A stretch of 64,000 nt of DNA from JASLBX01 sp036374175 (lineage in GTDB: Bacteria > Actinomycetota > Actinomycetes > Jiangellales > Jiangellaceae): assembly GCA_036374175.1 (NCBI GenBank), contig DASUUH010000095.1, positions 1 through 64,000 on the forward strand, in the 5' to 3' direction. How positions within the stretch are numbered: the first letter of the stretch is position 1; each line of letters begins with the position of its first letter. Position numbers and translations under genes: made by a program. This document shows positions 49,918 to 58,827 of this stretch, piece by piece. The notes beneath the pieces were generated by a model. The model was not told the DNA's origin and made no database searches. It saw only the letters and a program-made list of their open reading frames with translations.

Positions 49918-52569
49918 GTGCCCTCCAGTGCCACTGGGCCCCGCGAGGTCGCCCGGTTCGAGATGCCGGACACGTTGCGCGCCGACGTCCGGATGCTCGG
50001 CGACGCCCTCGGCGAGATCCTGCGAGAGTACGGCGGTCAGGGGCTGCTCGATGACGTCGAACGGCTTCGGGAGCTGGCCATCGCAGCCCACCACGAGGAC
50101 GCGACAGTCGCCGATGACGCCGCCGTCCAGGCCGAGAAGATCGTGGCGTCCTGGCCGCTCGACCGAGCCGAGGATGTGGCCCGGGCGTTCACGGTCTACT
50201 TCCACCTCGCCAACGTGGCCGAGGAGTACCACCGGATTCGCTCGCTGCGGGCCAACGAGAAGCCGGACCGACCGCTGGCCGGCACGGTGGCGCAGGCCGT
50301 CGAAGAGGTGGCCCGGTTGCATGGGCAGGCGCAGGCCGCGGCGTTGCTCAGGGGACTGGAATTCCGGCCGGTCCTCACCGCGCACCCCACCGAGGCGCGC
50401 CGACGGGCGGTCGTCAATGCGATCCGGCGCATCGCCGAGCTGCTGGAGTACCGCGACGACCCGCGGCTGGCCGCCTCTGAGCAGATCGACCTGCGGCGCC
50501 GGCTGCTGGAAGAGGTGGACGTGTTGTGGCGTACCGCCCAGGTGCGTCCCGACCGGCCAGGGCCGCTGGACGAGGTCCGCACCGCCATGGCCGCCTTCGA
50601 CCAGGTGCTCTTCTCGGTGGTGCCGCAGGTGTACCGGCGGGCCGAGTCCGCGTTGGCCGGTGACGCGGCGGGCACGCGCCCGCCGTCGATCCCGGCGTTC
50701 GTCAAGCTCGGGTCCTGGATCGGTGGCGACAGGGACGGCAATCCGCACGTCACCAGCATCGTGACCCGCCAGGCTATGTCGATCCAGGCCGATCATGTGC
50801 TCACGGCGCTCGAGGCGGCCTGCCGGCGGGTCGGCAGCGCCCTGACCGTGGGCGCACGGAGCACTCCACCTTCTGTGGCCGTCCGGCGGCTGCTCGACGA
50901 TGCGGCGGCCGTCCAGCCTGAATTGGTCGAAGACGTGGTTCTGCGGTCGCCGGACGAGCCGCACCGGGCCGCCGTGCTGCTGGCCGCCGAGCGCATCGCG
51001 GCCACCCGACGGCGGGATGCCGATCTGGCTTTCGCCTCGCCCGCCGAGCTGCTGGCCGACCTGCGCATCGTTCAGAACAGCCTGGCCGCCGCGGGCGCTC
51101 CCCGCCAAGCCTACGGTGAGCTGCAGAGCTTGATCTGGCAGGTCGAGTCCTTCGGCTTTCACCTTGCCGAAATGGAGATCCGCCAGCACAGCAAGGTGCA
51201 TGCCGCCGCCCTGGAAGAGATCCGCGCCGGTGACCGCCTGTCCGACGTCACGGAGGAAGTGCTGGCGACCCTCCGCGTGGTAGCCCAACTACAGCAACGG
51301 TTCGGTGTTGACGCCTGTCGCCGGTACGTCGTGTCGTTCACCCGATCGGCGTCCGATGTCGCGGCTGTCTACGAGCTGGCCCGGCACGCTCTGGGCGATC
51401 GGGACATCGTCCTCGACGTTGTGCCGCTGTTCGAGACCGGCGAGGACCTCGAGCACTCCGTCGATACCCTCGAAGAGATCATCGCGTTGCCCGACGTCCG
51501 GCGCCGGCTCGCCGCGACGGGCCGGCGATACGAGGTCATGCTCGGGTACTCCGATTCGGCGAAGGACGTCGGACCGGTCTCGGCCACGCTGGCGCTGTAC
51601 GAGGCCCAGGACCGGCTGACAAGTTGGGCCGCGAAGCATGCGTTGCGGTTGACGTTGTTCCATGGCCGGGGAGGCGCCCTCGGCCGGGGCGGCGGACCGG
51701 TGAACCGCGCCGTGCAGGCGCAGGCGCCGGGATCGGTGGCGGGTCGGTTCAAGGTCACCGAGCAGGGCGAGGTCGTGTTCGCCCGCTACGGCAACCCGAT
51801 GATCGCTCGTCGGCACATCGAGCAGGTCGCGTCCGCCGTCCTGCTCGCGTCAACGCCAGCGGTCGAGGAGCGTGCACAGGCTGCCGCGATCGAGTTCGCC
51901 GAGGTGGCCGCGACGATGGACGCGGCGGCCCGCGGTGCGTATCACCGGCTGGTTCGAACCCAGGGTTTCCCGGACTGGTTCGCTCGCGTTACTCCGCTGG
52001 AAGAGATCGGTTCGCTGCCGATCGGCTCACGTCCGGCCCGGCGTGGCCTGACCGTCTCGTCGCTCGAGGACCTGCGGGCAATCCCGTGGGTGTTCGCCTG
52101 GGCGCAGACTCGCGTCAACCTGCCCGGTTGGTTCGGCCTGGGTGCGGCCCTGGAATCGGTGGGGGACGTCGGGCTGCTGCGCCGGGCCTACCACGAATGG
52201 CCGCTGTTCACGGTCATGCTCGAGAACGCCGAGATGTCACTGGCCAAGACCGACCGCCGGATCGCCGAGCAGTACCTTACGCTCGGTGAGCGCCCCGACC
52301 TGACTGAGATGATTCTGGCCGAGCACTCCCGCACGACCACCTGGGTGCTCGCCGTCACTGACCACACCCGCCTACTGGAGGACCGCCGCGTGCTGGGGCG
52401 GGCGGTCGCACTGCGCAATCCGTACGTCGACGCGCTCTCCTACCTACAGGTCAGAGCGTTACGCGCGCTGCGAGCCGAAGGCGACGACGCCGACGACACC
52501 GATGAACTGCGCCAGCTGCTGCACATTACCGTGAACGGCATTGCCGCCGGCCTGCAGAACACCGGCTGA
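49918..52569 (+). CDS. ppc: Phosphoenolpyruvate carboxylase
   Basis: An 883-residue enzyme that adds bicarbonate to phosphoenolpyruvate, giving oxaloacetate to refill the citric acid cycle. The catalytic histidine is in VLTAHPTEARRRAVV (near residue 155), with GGDRDGNPHVTSIVTRQAM, LGYSDSAKDVGPVSATLALY and the glycine loop FHGRGGALGRGGGP near 585. The C-terminus QLLHITVNGIAAGLQNTG is complete and includes the allosteric site region. GTG 49918 is chosen since the conserved sequence begins about 15 residues later; the frame is open further upstream but that part shadows pccB. Confidence 0.94.
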   Translation: MPSSATGPREVARFEMPDTLRADVRMLGDALGEILREYGGQGLLDDVERLRELAIAAHHEDATVADDAAVQAEKIVASWPLDRAEDVARAFTVYFHLANVAEEYHRIRSLRANEKPDRPLAGTVAQAVEEVARLHGQAQAAALLRGLEFRPVLTAHPTEARRRAVVNAIRRIAELLEYRDDPRLAASEQIDLRRRLLEEVDVLWRTAQVRPDRPGPLDEVRTAMAAFDQVLFSVVPQVYRRAESALAGDAAGTRPPSIPAFVKLGSWIGGDRDGNPHVTSIVTRQAMSIQADHVLTALEAACRRVGSALTVGARSTPPSVAVRRLLDDAAAVQPELVEDVVLRSPDEPHRAAVLLAAERIAATRRRDADLAFASPAELLADLRIVQNSLAAAGAPRQAYGELQSLIWQVESFGFHLAEMEIRQHSKVHAAALEEIRAGDRLSDVTEEVLATLRVVAQLQQRFGVDACRRYVVSFTRSASDVAAVYELARHALGDRDIVLDVVPLFETGEDLEHSVDTLEEIIALPDVRRRLAATGRRYEVMLGYSDSAKDVGPVSATLALYEAQDRLTSWAAKHALRLTLFHGRGGALGRGGGPVNRAVQAQAPGSVAGRFKVTEQGEVVFARYGNPMIARRHIEQVASAVLLASTPAVEERAQAAAIEFAEVAATMDAAARGAYHRLVRTQGFPDWFARVTPLEEIGSLPIGSRPARRGLTVSSLEDLRAIPWVFAWAQTRVNLPGWFGLGAALESVGDVGLLRRAYHEWPLFTVMLENAEMSLAKTDRRIAEQYLTLGERPDLTEMILAEHSRTTTWVLAVTDHTRLLEDRRVLGRAVALRNPYVDALSYLQVRALRALRAEGDDADDTDELRQLLHITVNGIAAGLQNTG

Positions 52570-52589
52570 GCCAACCCGCTCCCTGCGCC

Positions 52590-54254
52590 TCAGTGCCGGC
52601 CGCCGGCAGCCTGATGGATGAAGACCGCGTGGACCTGCTCGGCATTGGTGATATGCGCGATGTAGGCCCCGGTCTCGTCGAGTGCGGACTCGAGCAGTTC
52701 GGCGTCGGTGTCGTCGCCGAAGGTGATGATCGTGAGCTGGACCGGCCGGGCCGGATCGGTCGCGTCGACCAGATCGGCGGCAAGCTGCTCGATGGTGATC
52801 GAGCCGGGCCGGTCTTCGTTGCGGCCGTCGGTGAACACGATGACGTGACTCGGAATCCCCGGCCGGTAGGACTCGCGAGCATTCAGGTAAGCAGCCCGGG
52901 TCGTGTCGTACAGCCCCGTCCCGGTCTCGGTAGTGACCATCTCGTTGGCCGAGTCGCTCAGCGCCTCGCGGTGCCCCGCATCGAGCCCGGCCCGGGGAAG
53001 CAGTTCGACGTAGTCCCGCGGTGGGTCGAGCTGTGCGCCGAACTGCCAGAGTGAGAGCTCGGAGTCGTCCGGCAGGAGCTCGGCGAGTCCGAGCACGCCC
53101 TGGCGCACCAGGTCGATGAGCGGGGTGTCCGAACCGGGCGCGGGCGCCGCCATCGACCCTGAGACGTCGATCACCACGAGCACGTCGGATGTGCGTTCTT
53201 CGGTGTACCAGGTGGCGAAGACGTGATCGATCTTGTGTGTTCCCAGCACATCGAACGCGGGCGCGTCCACGGCGGGGAAGGGGTCGCCCGCCTGGTCGAA
53301 GGGTCGGCCGTCGGCGGCGCGAAGGCCGGCTGCGGCCAATGCGGCGGCAGAGTCATCTCCCGTCAGCAGGTCCAGTAACCGGTCCATCGCCGTGACGGAT
53401 TCCTGGTCGGCTGTGCCGGTGACCGTCGGCAACCAGGTGTACCGCAGCATGGCTGAGTAATCGGTGCCGGCAAGCAGAGTGCGCGATCGAATAGTGGTGG
53501 CGGACTCACCGCCGTCCGCCAGAATGCTGCTCAGGGCATATTCCGCGACCAACCCGACATCGCCCTGCCTGGCCGGCATGGCATGTTCGGTGACCGTCAG
53601 GGTCGACGGGAAGGCGGTCATGAGCGCTTCGGCGGAGGCGTCCATGCCCGCGTCGAGCCAGACGGCTTCCCCGACCGCGCCCACGCCGATGAGGCCGTCC
53701 CCCGAGCCGGCCGGGTCACGGACCGTCAGCCGGGTGTCGGTGTCGGCGGTCAGCAGGCCGGCCAGATCGAGCCATCCGCCACCGGCCTGGTTCAGGCGGG
53801 CGGCGGTCGCCTGGTCGGTGACCATATAGATGGGGCTCGTGGCGACGACCGTCCCGGCTCCGGCCGCTTCGGGGTCCAGCTCCGCGGTACGGGCTACGCC
53901 GGCCCAGGCCGCGTCGTCCGGAATCCACACATCGGCAGCAGCCTCGGCAACTCGCACTTCGGCGGACTGCCCGTCCGCCACCTCGACGTCGAGCCGCACG
54001 CAGTCGCTGCCCTGGGAAAGCATGGGTTCCAGTTCGGAGAGGACGGGCTCGAACGACGTGGCCGTCACGACCCGCAATGTAGTGCAGGTGTTCACGACCA
54101 CGGGGTCGGCGGGCTCAGTCGGTTCCGTTCGCGGCGTGGGCTCGGGCTCGTTCAGCAACGCGGCGGCGGTCGCGCCTATCGCTGCCCCAGCGGCCGCCAG
54201 TGCTGCTGCCAGCATCCATCTGCGCCGCTTGTTCCGCGCACGGTGTCGCGCCAT
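52590..54254 (-). CDS. Substrate-binding-like and VWA domain protein, membrane-anchored
   Basis: A 554-residue protein with one N-terminal membrane segment (RRWMLAAALAAAGAAIGATA, after a basic stretch). Residues 50-340 resemble a type 2 periplasmic-binding domain (VVTATSFEPVLSELEPMLSQ; LDAGMDASAEALMTAFPSTL). Residues 355-554 are a von Willebrand factor A domain with the metal site DVLVVIDVSGSMAAPAPGSD. It should lie outside the cell and bind a metal and a protein partner. The combination occurs in some actinobacterial proteins of unknown role. It converges on ppc and is divergent from the PLD-type synthase. Confidence 0.85.
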   Translation of the reverse strand: MARHRARNKRRRWMLAAALAAAGAAIGATAAALLNEPEPTPRTEPTEPADPVVVNTCTTLRVVTATSFEPVLSELEPMLSQGSDCVRLDVEVADGQSAEVRVAEAAADVWIPDDAAWAGVARTAELDPEAAGAGTVVATSPIYMVTDQATAARLNQAGGGWLDLAGLLTADTDTRLTVRDPAGSGDGLIGVGAVGEAVWLDAGMDASAEALMTAFPSTLTVTEHAMPARQGDVGLVAEYALSSILADGGESATTIRSRTLLAGTDYSAMLRYTWLPTVTGTADQESVTAMDRLLDLLTGDDSAAALAAAGLRAADGRPFDQAGDPFPAVDAPAFDVLGTHKIDHVFATWYTEERTSDVLVVIDVSGSMAAPAPGSDTPLIDLVRQGVLGLAELLPDDSELSLWQFGAQLDPPRDYVELLPRAGLDAGHREALSDSANEMVTTETGTGLYDTTRAAYLNARESYRPGIPSHVIVFTDGRNEDRPGSITIEQLAADLVDATDPARPVQLTIITFGDDTDAELLESALDETGAYIAHITNAEQVHAVFIHQAAGGRH

Positions 54255-54347
54255 GGCGTGCCCCCAGGGAGTTGACGTGTCGTTTACAACACGTGGGCCA
54301 GTTCCTACGCCTCCGCGGGTCCGTTGGCAAGTGTCTGTTCATGGCTG

Positions 54348-54364
54348 ACGCATTATTGATGCGT
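54348..54364. promoter_or_regulatory. Inverted repeat in the VWA/PLD divergent region
   Basis: ACGCAT, five bases (TATTG), ATGCGT; a perfect six-base dyad in an AT-richer pocket. A second dyad, ACGTGT, eight bases, ACACGT, lies at about 54281-54300 in the same 176-base region. Both are candidates for regulator sites or short hairpins; nothing else is seen in this gap. Confidence 0.35.
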
Positions 54365-54430
54365 ACCCACGCCTACTCCGGGCTCGGAGAAGGGTGTGTC
54401 GCCCGGGGTTCTCTTGGGTAAAGGGGGAAC

Positions 54431-55618
54431 GTGTCCATGGTCAGTCCCAGCCCGCAGCAGGCCGAAGAATCCGAACGCCAGCTCCGCCGCACTCTTGAGT
54501 GCCTTATCGGGGTTCACTTCACCGAGGGCAATGCGGTCACGGTGCTTCGAAACGGTGACGAGATCTTCCCGGCGATGCTCGAAGCGATCCGGAATGCGGA
54601 GCGCACTGTCGATTTCATGACCTACGTCTACTGGAAGGGTCAGCCGGCGCACGACTTCGCGGACGCGCTCTCCGACCGGGCCCGCGCAGGCGTCCGGGTC
54701 CGTTTGCTGATCGATGCCGTGGGCGGCTTCCAGATCGAAGATGGACTGGTCGACGCGATGGCCGAGGCAGGGGTCGACGTGCAGTGGTTCCGGTCTCCGT
54801 GGATGAAGTCCCCGTTCAAGCAGAATCATCGCTGCCACCGAAAGGTCCTCATCGTCGACGAGCGGATCGGCTTCACCGGGGGAGTCGGCATAGCCGAAGA
54901 GTGGTGTGGCGATGCCCGAGACGAGACAGAGTGGCGGGACACTCATTTCCGCGTCGAAGGCCCGGCCGTCGACGGTCTTGCCGCGGCGTTCGCTCAGGAT
55001 TGGGCTGAGACCGACCGCGCCCTCTACGACGAACGTGATCGCTTCCCGGATCAGCCACAATCGGGCGAGGCTGTGATCCAGGTCGTGCGCGGGTCCGCAA
55101 GCATCGGCTGGGACGACATTCACATGGTCTGGTACGTGCTGATGCGTTTCGCCCGTCGCAGCATTCAGCTTCAGAGCGCCTACTTCTCACCCGATCAGCC
55201 GCTGATCGATGCACTCTGCGAGGCCGCCGCGCGCGGAGTCGAAGTCGACATCCTGGTCCCCGGTCCGCATGCGGATAAGCGGGTCACGCAGTTGGCGAGC
55301 GAGGCGACGTACTCCCAACTAGTCTCGTGCGGGGTGCGGGTGTGGAACTTCCAGCCCTCGATGCTGCACACCAAGGTGATGATCGTGGACGGCAGCGCCG
55401 CCCTGGTCGGATCGAGCAACGTGAACCGCCGCTCACTCGACCACGACGAAGAGGTCGCGATGGTGGTCCTGGACCAGGAGACGGTGCGGACTTTGCAGCG
55501 TCATTTCAGCGAGGACCTTGACCGAAGCCGCGCTATTGACCTCACCAGGTGGGAGAACCGTTCCGTCCGCCAGCGCGTGCTCGAAACGGCTGTCGCTCCC
55601 ATTCGTCGGTGGCTGTAA
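54431..55618 (+). CDS. Phospholipase D-type protein (cardiolipin synthase-like)
   Basis: A 395-residue protein with two HKD motifs, HRKVLIVDERIGFTGG near residue 140 and LHTKVMIVDGSAALVGSSN near residue 318, which together form one active site with two catalytic histidines. It joins two phosphatidyl groups or acts as a hydrolase. It lacks the two N-terminal membrane helices of classical ClsA, resembling soluble ClsB/ClsC-like enzymes. GTG 54431, preceded by AAAGGGGG, is used; ATG 54437 is also possible. Confidence 0.88.
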   Translation: MSMVSPSPQQAEESERQLRRTLECLIGVHFTEGNAVTVLRNGDEIFPAMLEAIRNAERTVDFMTYVYWKGQPAHDFADALSDRARAGVRVRLLIDAVGGFQIEDGLVDAMAEAGVDVQWFRSPWMKSPFKQNHRCHRKVLIVDERIGFTGGVGIAEEWCGDARDETEWRDTHFRVEGPAVDGLAAAFAQDWAETDRALYDERDRFPDQPQSGEAVIQVVRGSASIGWDDIHMVWYVLMRFARRSIQLQSAYFSPDQPLIDALCEAAARGVEVDILVPGPHADKRVTQLASEATYSQLVSCGVRVWNFQPSMLHTKVMIVDGSAALVGSSNVNRRSLDHDEEVAMVVLDQETVRTLQRHFSEDLDRSRAIDLTRWENRSVRQRVLETAVAPIRRWL

Positions 55619-55627
55619 CTCTGGCGG

Positions 55628-56440
55628 CTACCTGCGCTGGTACCGGGCCCTGGCGAAGCAGTAGACCCCGAAGGCTGCTAGGCCGAGTGCGATGATCACG
55701 AGTAGCCACGGGCCGAACGGCTGCTCCTGGAGCGACTTCAGCGCTTCGTCCAGGCCGCCGGCCTCGTCCGGATCATGCTGAACCGCCGCCACGACGAACA
55801 ACACCCCGACAAGAACTATGGCCACTCCCTTGGCCGCGTACCCGGTGGTTCCCAGCGCCGTGATCGCCGTTCCGCTGGTACCCGTGTCGGCGTCTGATCG
55901 CAAGTCGTCCAGGAAAGACCGGCTGATGCCCTTGTACACGTGGTAGACGCCGATGGCGACGATGCCCAGGCCGACGGCGCCCACGATCAATCGCCCTGCA
56001 GGCAGCTCGAAGACGGTCGCAGTCGCGCTCTCCTCACCACCCTGGCTGCCGCTGGACCCGACGGCGAAGCGCACAGCCAGGTAGGCGAGCGCGGCGAACA
56101 GAACGGCCTTTCCCGCGTTCTTGGCCGTGTCGCCGAGCTGACGCGCTCCGCTCGGACCTCGAGAGCCGGCGACCGCCTCGATGAGCCACCACACCGCCAA
56201 TGCCGCGAAGCCCACGGCACCGGCCCACAGGACCACCTTGCCGAACGCGCTGTCCGCCAGCGTGGCCATCGCGCCGGACTGATCGGCCTGCCCCCCTCCG
56301 CCCATGGCCAGTTGCGTCGCGGTAACGCCGACCAGTAGGTGGATCACGCCGTAGACGATGAAGCCGATCCGCGCCAGCTTCTCCAGGTAACCGTTGTCGG
56401 CGGCACGCTCCGCCGACGAGGCGACCGACATCTTGTCCAT
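55628..56440 (-). CDS. DUF1206 membrane protein
   Basis: A 270-residue integral membrane protein of unknown function. It comprises three repeats of a two-helix DUF1206 unit, each opening with a Gly-Tyr/Ile-x-x-[Arg/Lys]-Gly or ARIGFIVYGVIHLLVGVTA-type motif (near residues 20, 100 and 190: GYAAKGVAIVLVGVLFV), giving six transmembrane helices. It is divergent from the DUF4397 gene, separated by 193 bases that include the TTTAGTGCTAAA site, and may belong to the same regulon. ATG 56440 or 56431 could be the start. Confidence 0.85.
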   Translation of the reverse strand: MDKMSVASSAERAADNGYLEKLARIGFIVYGVIHLLVGVTATQLAMGGGGQADQSGAMATLADSAFGKVVLWAGAVGFAALAVWWLIEAVAGSRGPSGARQLGDTAKNAGKAVLFAALAYLAVRFAVGSSGSQGGEESATATVFELPAGRLIVGAVGLGIVAIGVYHVYKGISRSFLDDLRSDADTGTSGTAITALGTTGYAAKGVAIVLVGVLFVVAAVQHDPDEAGGLDEALKSLQEQPFGPWLLVIIALGLAAFGVYCFARARYQRR

Positions 56441-56548
56441 CACACGCCCAAACGCCGGGCGGCCACCAGGTCGGCGACCGCGGTTCAACGTATGGATACC
56501 CGCAGGTCGTGACGCGAACCGCCGACCTGCGGTTTTGCATAACAAAGT

Positions 56549-56560
56549 TTTAGTGCTAAA
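56549..56560. promoter_or_regulatory. TTTAGTGCTAAA dyad before the DUF4397-sortase-sigma operon
   Basis: TTTAG, two bases (TG), CTAAA: an inverted repeat lying 74 bases before the DUF4397 start. TTAGTGCTAAAT (56550-56561) is repeated exactly at 58800-58811 before the cobalamin-binding regulator gene. The site is in a very AT-rich pocket between divergent genes. It may be a regulator operator or part of a promoter used by the ECF sigma factor. Confidence 0.6.
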
Positions 56561-56633
56561 TTTGCATCCAAGCCGTCAGCCCGCTCCGAAGAAGGGGTTG
56601 AAGGTACGTCCCGAAAGACTCCAAGGAGGAGAC

Positions 56634-57461
56634 ATGTACCGCAGCACAACACTCGCAGGGGCACTGCTGGTGCCGCTTGCCCTGGCCACGGCCGGCACGG
56701 CCTCGGCCGCAAACGCCGACGAGAACGAGGCGACCGTGAGCGTCCTACACGGCGTTCCCGGCCTCACCGTCGACGTCTACGCCAACGGCGACGAACTCAT
56801 CCCCGACTTCGCGCCCGGCACTCTGACCGACCCGTTGGCCTTGCCGGCGGGCAGCTACGACATCGCGATCTTCGCCGACGGCGAGGGCCCGGACGGTGAC
56901 CCGGCCATCGAGGCTCCCGGCGTCGAGGTTCCCGCCGGAGCGAACGCCACCATCGTCGCGCACCTGGGCGAGGACGGGTCTCCGACCGCTTCGGTGTTCG
57001 TCAACGACATGTCCGAGCTCGCGGCCGGCGACGCCCGAGTGACGGTGCGCCACACCGCCGCTGCGCCTGCTGTCGACGTGCGGGTCAACGGCACTCCGAC
57101 GTTCGAAGGCCTGACCAACCCGAACGAGGCGTCCGCTGACGTTGCCGCCGGCACCATTGAGGCCGACGTCGTGCTCGCGGGAACCGAGGACGTCGCACTG
57201 GGTCCGGCAGACCTCGAGCTGGCCGAAGGCACCAACACGATCGTCTACGCCTGGGGCAGCGCCGAGGAGCAGAGCCTGGAGTTGGCGGTTCAGACCATTG
57301 ACGGGCTGCACGGCGCTCCGAGCGGAGTCCCCGGCGGTGAGGCCGGCCTCGTCGCCGGCGACCCGTCGATGACGCCATGGCTGTTCGCCGCGGCGCTGGC
57401 CGCTATGGCCGCCATCGGTGGTCTGTTCCTGCGTCGTCGTTCCGCGGCAGAGCGGGCCTGA
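56634..57461 (+). CDS. DUF4397 secreted membrane-anchored protein
   Basis: A 275-residue exported protein. The signal peptide is YRSTTLAGALLVPLALATAG, cleaved near ASA-AN (about residue 27). The mature part has two DUF4397 beta domains (VSVLHGVPGLTVDVYANGDE and ARVTVRHTAAAPAVDVRVNG). The C-terminus has a transmembrane helix (PWLFAAALAAMAAIGGLFL) and a basic tail, the layout of a cell-wall sorting signal, but there is no LPxTG-like motif before it, so anchoring by the neighbouring sortase is unproven. AAGGAGGA precedes the ATG. First gene of the sortase-sigma operon. Confidence 0.88.
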   Translation: MYRSTTLAGALLVPLALATAGTASAANADENEATVSVLHGVPGLTVDVYANGDELIPDFAPGTLTDPLALPAGSYDIAIFADGEGPDGDPAIEAPGVEVPAGANATIVAHLGEDGSPTASVFVNDMSELAAGDARVTVRHTAAAPAVDVRVNGTPTFEGLTNPNEASADVAAGTIEADVVLAGTEDVALGPADLELAEGTNTIVYAWGSAEEQSLELAVQTIDGLHGAPSGVPGGEAGLVAGDPSMTPWLFAAALAAMAAIGGLFLRRRSAAERA

Positions 57462-57465
57462 TCCC

Positions 57466-58146
57466 ATGCGGGCCAGGAAACTCACCCGGTGGATCATGCC
57501 GCTGGTTGCAGGAGCGCTCCTGGCTCTGCTCGCCGGTTGCGCGGAGGAGGTTCGGCCCACCGCCGAGCCTCCTCCCGCACCGTCGTCCCAGGCCGATGCC
57601 ACACCGGCGGTTCCCAGCCCGGTCCCTTCAACCAGGGCGGATGAGCGCACCGGCTCGGCCGCCCCGGTCGGCCGGTCCCGCGCTACTCCACCGGCTCCGC
57701 GCCAGGTGGACGCCCCGGTGTCGGTCGAGGTGCCCGCTGTGGACATCGACGCGGACGTCGTGGCGGTGGGCGCCGCCGAGGACGGGCAGATGGAATTGCC
57801 TGAAGACCCGAACGTGGTCGGCTGGTACCGATTCGGACCGGCTGCCGGTGCCGGCGCCGGCTCGGTCGTCATCGGTGGGCACGTCGATTCGCGCCGCTAC
57901 GGTCTGGGCCAGCTTGCCCGATTGGCCGACGCCGAGGTGGGGGATGAGGTCGTGGTCCGTACGAACGCCGGGGCCGTCCACCAGTACACCATCGTGGACG
58001 TCCAGCGAATCCCGAAAACGGAGCTGCCCGTCGCCGACGTCTTCAGCCGAAACGGAGCAGAGCGCCTCCTTCTCATCACCTGTGCCGGTGACTTCGACGG
58101 CAGCCATTACAGCGATAACGCCATTGTCACCGCCGAACCGAAATGA
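57466..58146 (+). CDS. Sortase (class E/F)
   Basis: A 226-residue transpeptidase on the outer face of the membrane. The catalytic histidine is in SVVIGGHVDSRRYGLGQLAR (near residue 135), the cysteine is in RLLLITCAGDFDGSHYSDNA (near 205), and the arginine follows in the family at the chain end, where SDNAIVTAEPK ends the protein; no Arg is visible after the cysteine, which is unusual. The N-terminus LVAGALLALLAGCAEE has a lipobox, so it may be a lipoprotein. It follows the DUF4397 gene by four bases; the protein pair suggests substrate and enzyme. Confidence 0.85.
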   Translation: MRARKLTRWIMPLVAGALLALLAGCAEEVRPTAEPPPAPSSQADATPAVPSPVPSTRADERTGSAAPVGRSRATPPAPRQVDAPVSVEVPAVDIDADVVAVGAAEDGQMELPEDPNVVGWYRFGPAAGAGAGSVVIGGHVDSRRYGLGQLARLADAEVGDEVVVRTNAGAVHQYTIVDVQRIPKTELPVADVFSRNGAERLLLITCAGDFDGSHYSDNAIVTAEPK

Positions 58147-58153
58147 GCCGTCG

Positions 58154-58738
58154 ATGAGCCAGTCCGTTGCCACCGCTGAGCCGATCGCTGCTGCCGATGC
58201 CGATCTAGAGCTCGCCTTCCAGTTCAGTGCGGGCGACGACCTCGCCTTGGCCCGGATGTACCAGCGATACGGGGCGCTGGTCCACTCGGTTGCCGTGCGT
58301 GCCCTCGGCGATCCCGACGAGGCCGCCGACGTCACGCAGCAGGTCTTCATCGCCGCCTGGCAGGGCAGAGCCCGGTACCGGCCGGCGGCCGGCGGGCTTG
58401 CGGGCTGGCTCATCGGCATCACCCGCCACAAGATCGCCGATGCGTGGGCGACTCGCAGCAGAGAGCGCAAGATCTTGAATGGCACGGCGACAGCCACGCC
58501 GCAGATGGCCGATGGTTCGCCGTCCTCGGCTGAGCTGGTCGACCGGATGCTGCTCACCGACGAGGTGTCGCGGCTGGCCGAGCCGCAGCGCAGCATCATG
58601 CGGCTGGCGTTCTACGACGGCCTCACCCACGGCGAGATCGCATTGTCCCTGCGGATGCCGCTGGGAACCGTCAAGAGCCACATCCGGCGGTCGCTCGCGC
58701 ACTTGCGGACCCGGCTGGAGCTTGATCAGGCGGCCTGA
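58154..58738 (+). CDS. ECF-type RNA polymerase sigma factor
   Basis: A 194-residue group 4 sigma factor. Region 2 is LARMYQRYGALVHSVAVRAL then PDEAADVTQQVFIAAWQGRA; region 4 is LAEPQRSIMRLAFYDGLTHG then EIALSLRMPLGTVKSHIRRS, the -35 recognition helix. There is no anti-sigma factor gene next to it; instead a cobalamin-binding regulator follows after 89 bases. An ECF sigma beside a LitR/CarH-type regulator is the arrangement of litS and litR in Streptomyces, where light relieves repression by LitR; I infer that this pair works in a similar way. Confidence 0.88.
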   Translation: MSQSVATAEPIAAADADLELAFQFSAGDDLALARMYQRYGALVHSVAVRALGDPDEAADVTQQVFIAAWQGRARYRPAAGGLAGWLIGITRHKIADAWATRSRERKILNGTATATPQMADGSPSSAELVDRMLLTDEVSRLAEPQRSIMRLAFYDGLTHGEIALSLRMPLGTVKSHIRRSLAHLRTRLELDQAA

Positions 58739-58799
58739 TGGCCGTCGGGCCCGGAACCGGACGCGGTCCTATGGCGCGGTGAATGGCGCCAAAGACCGG

Positions 58800-58811
58800 T
58801 TAGTGCTAAAT
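58800..58811. promoter_or_regulatory. Second copy of TTAGTGCTAAAT, before the cobalamin-binding regulator
   Basis: Identical over 12 bases to 56550-56561. It ends 16 bases before the ATG at 58828 and touches the ribosome site GGGAGGTGA, so a protein bound here would block the start of translation or transcription. This placement fits autoregulation. Confidence 0.6.
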
Positions 58812-58827
58812 AAGGGAGGTGACTTCG

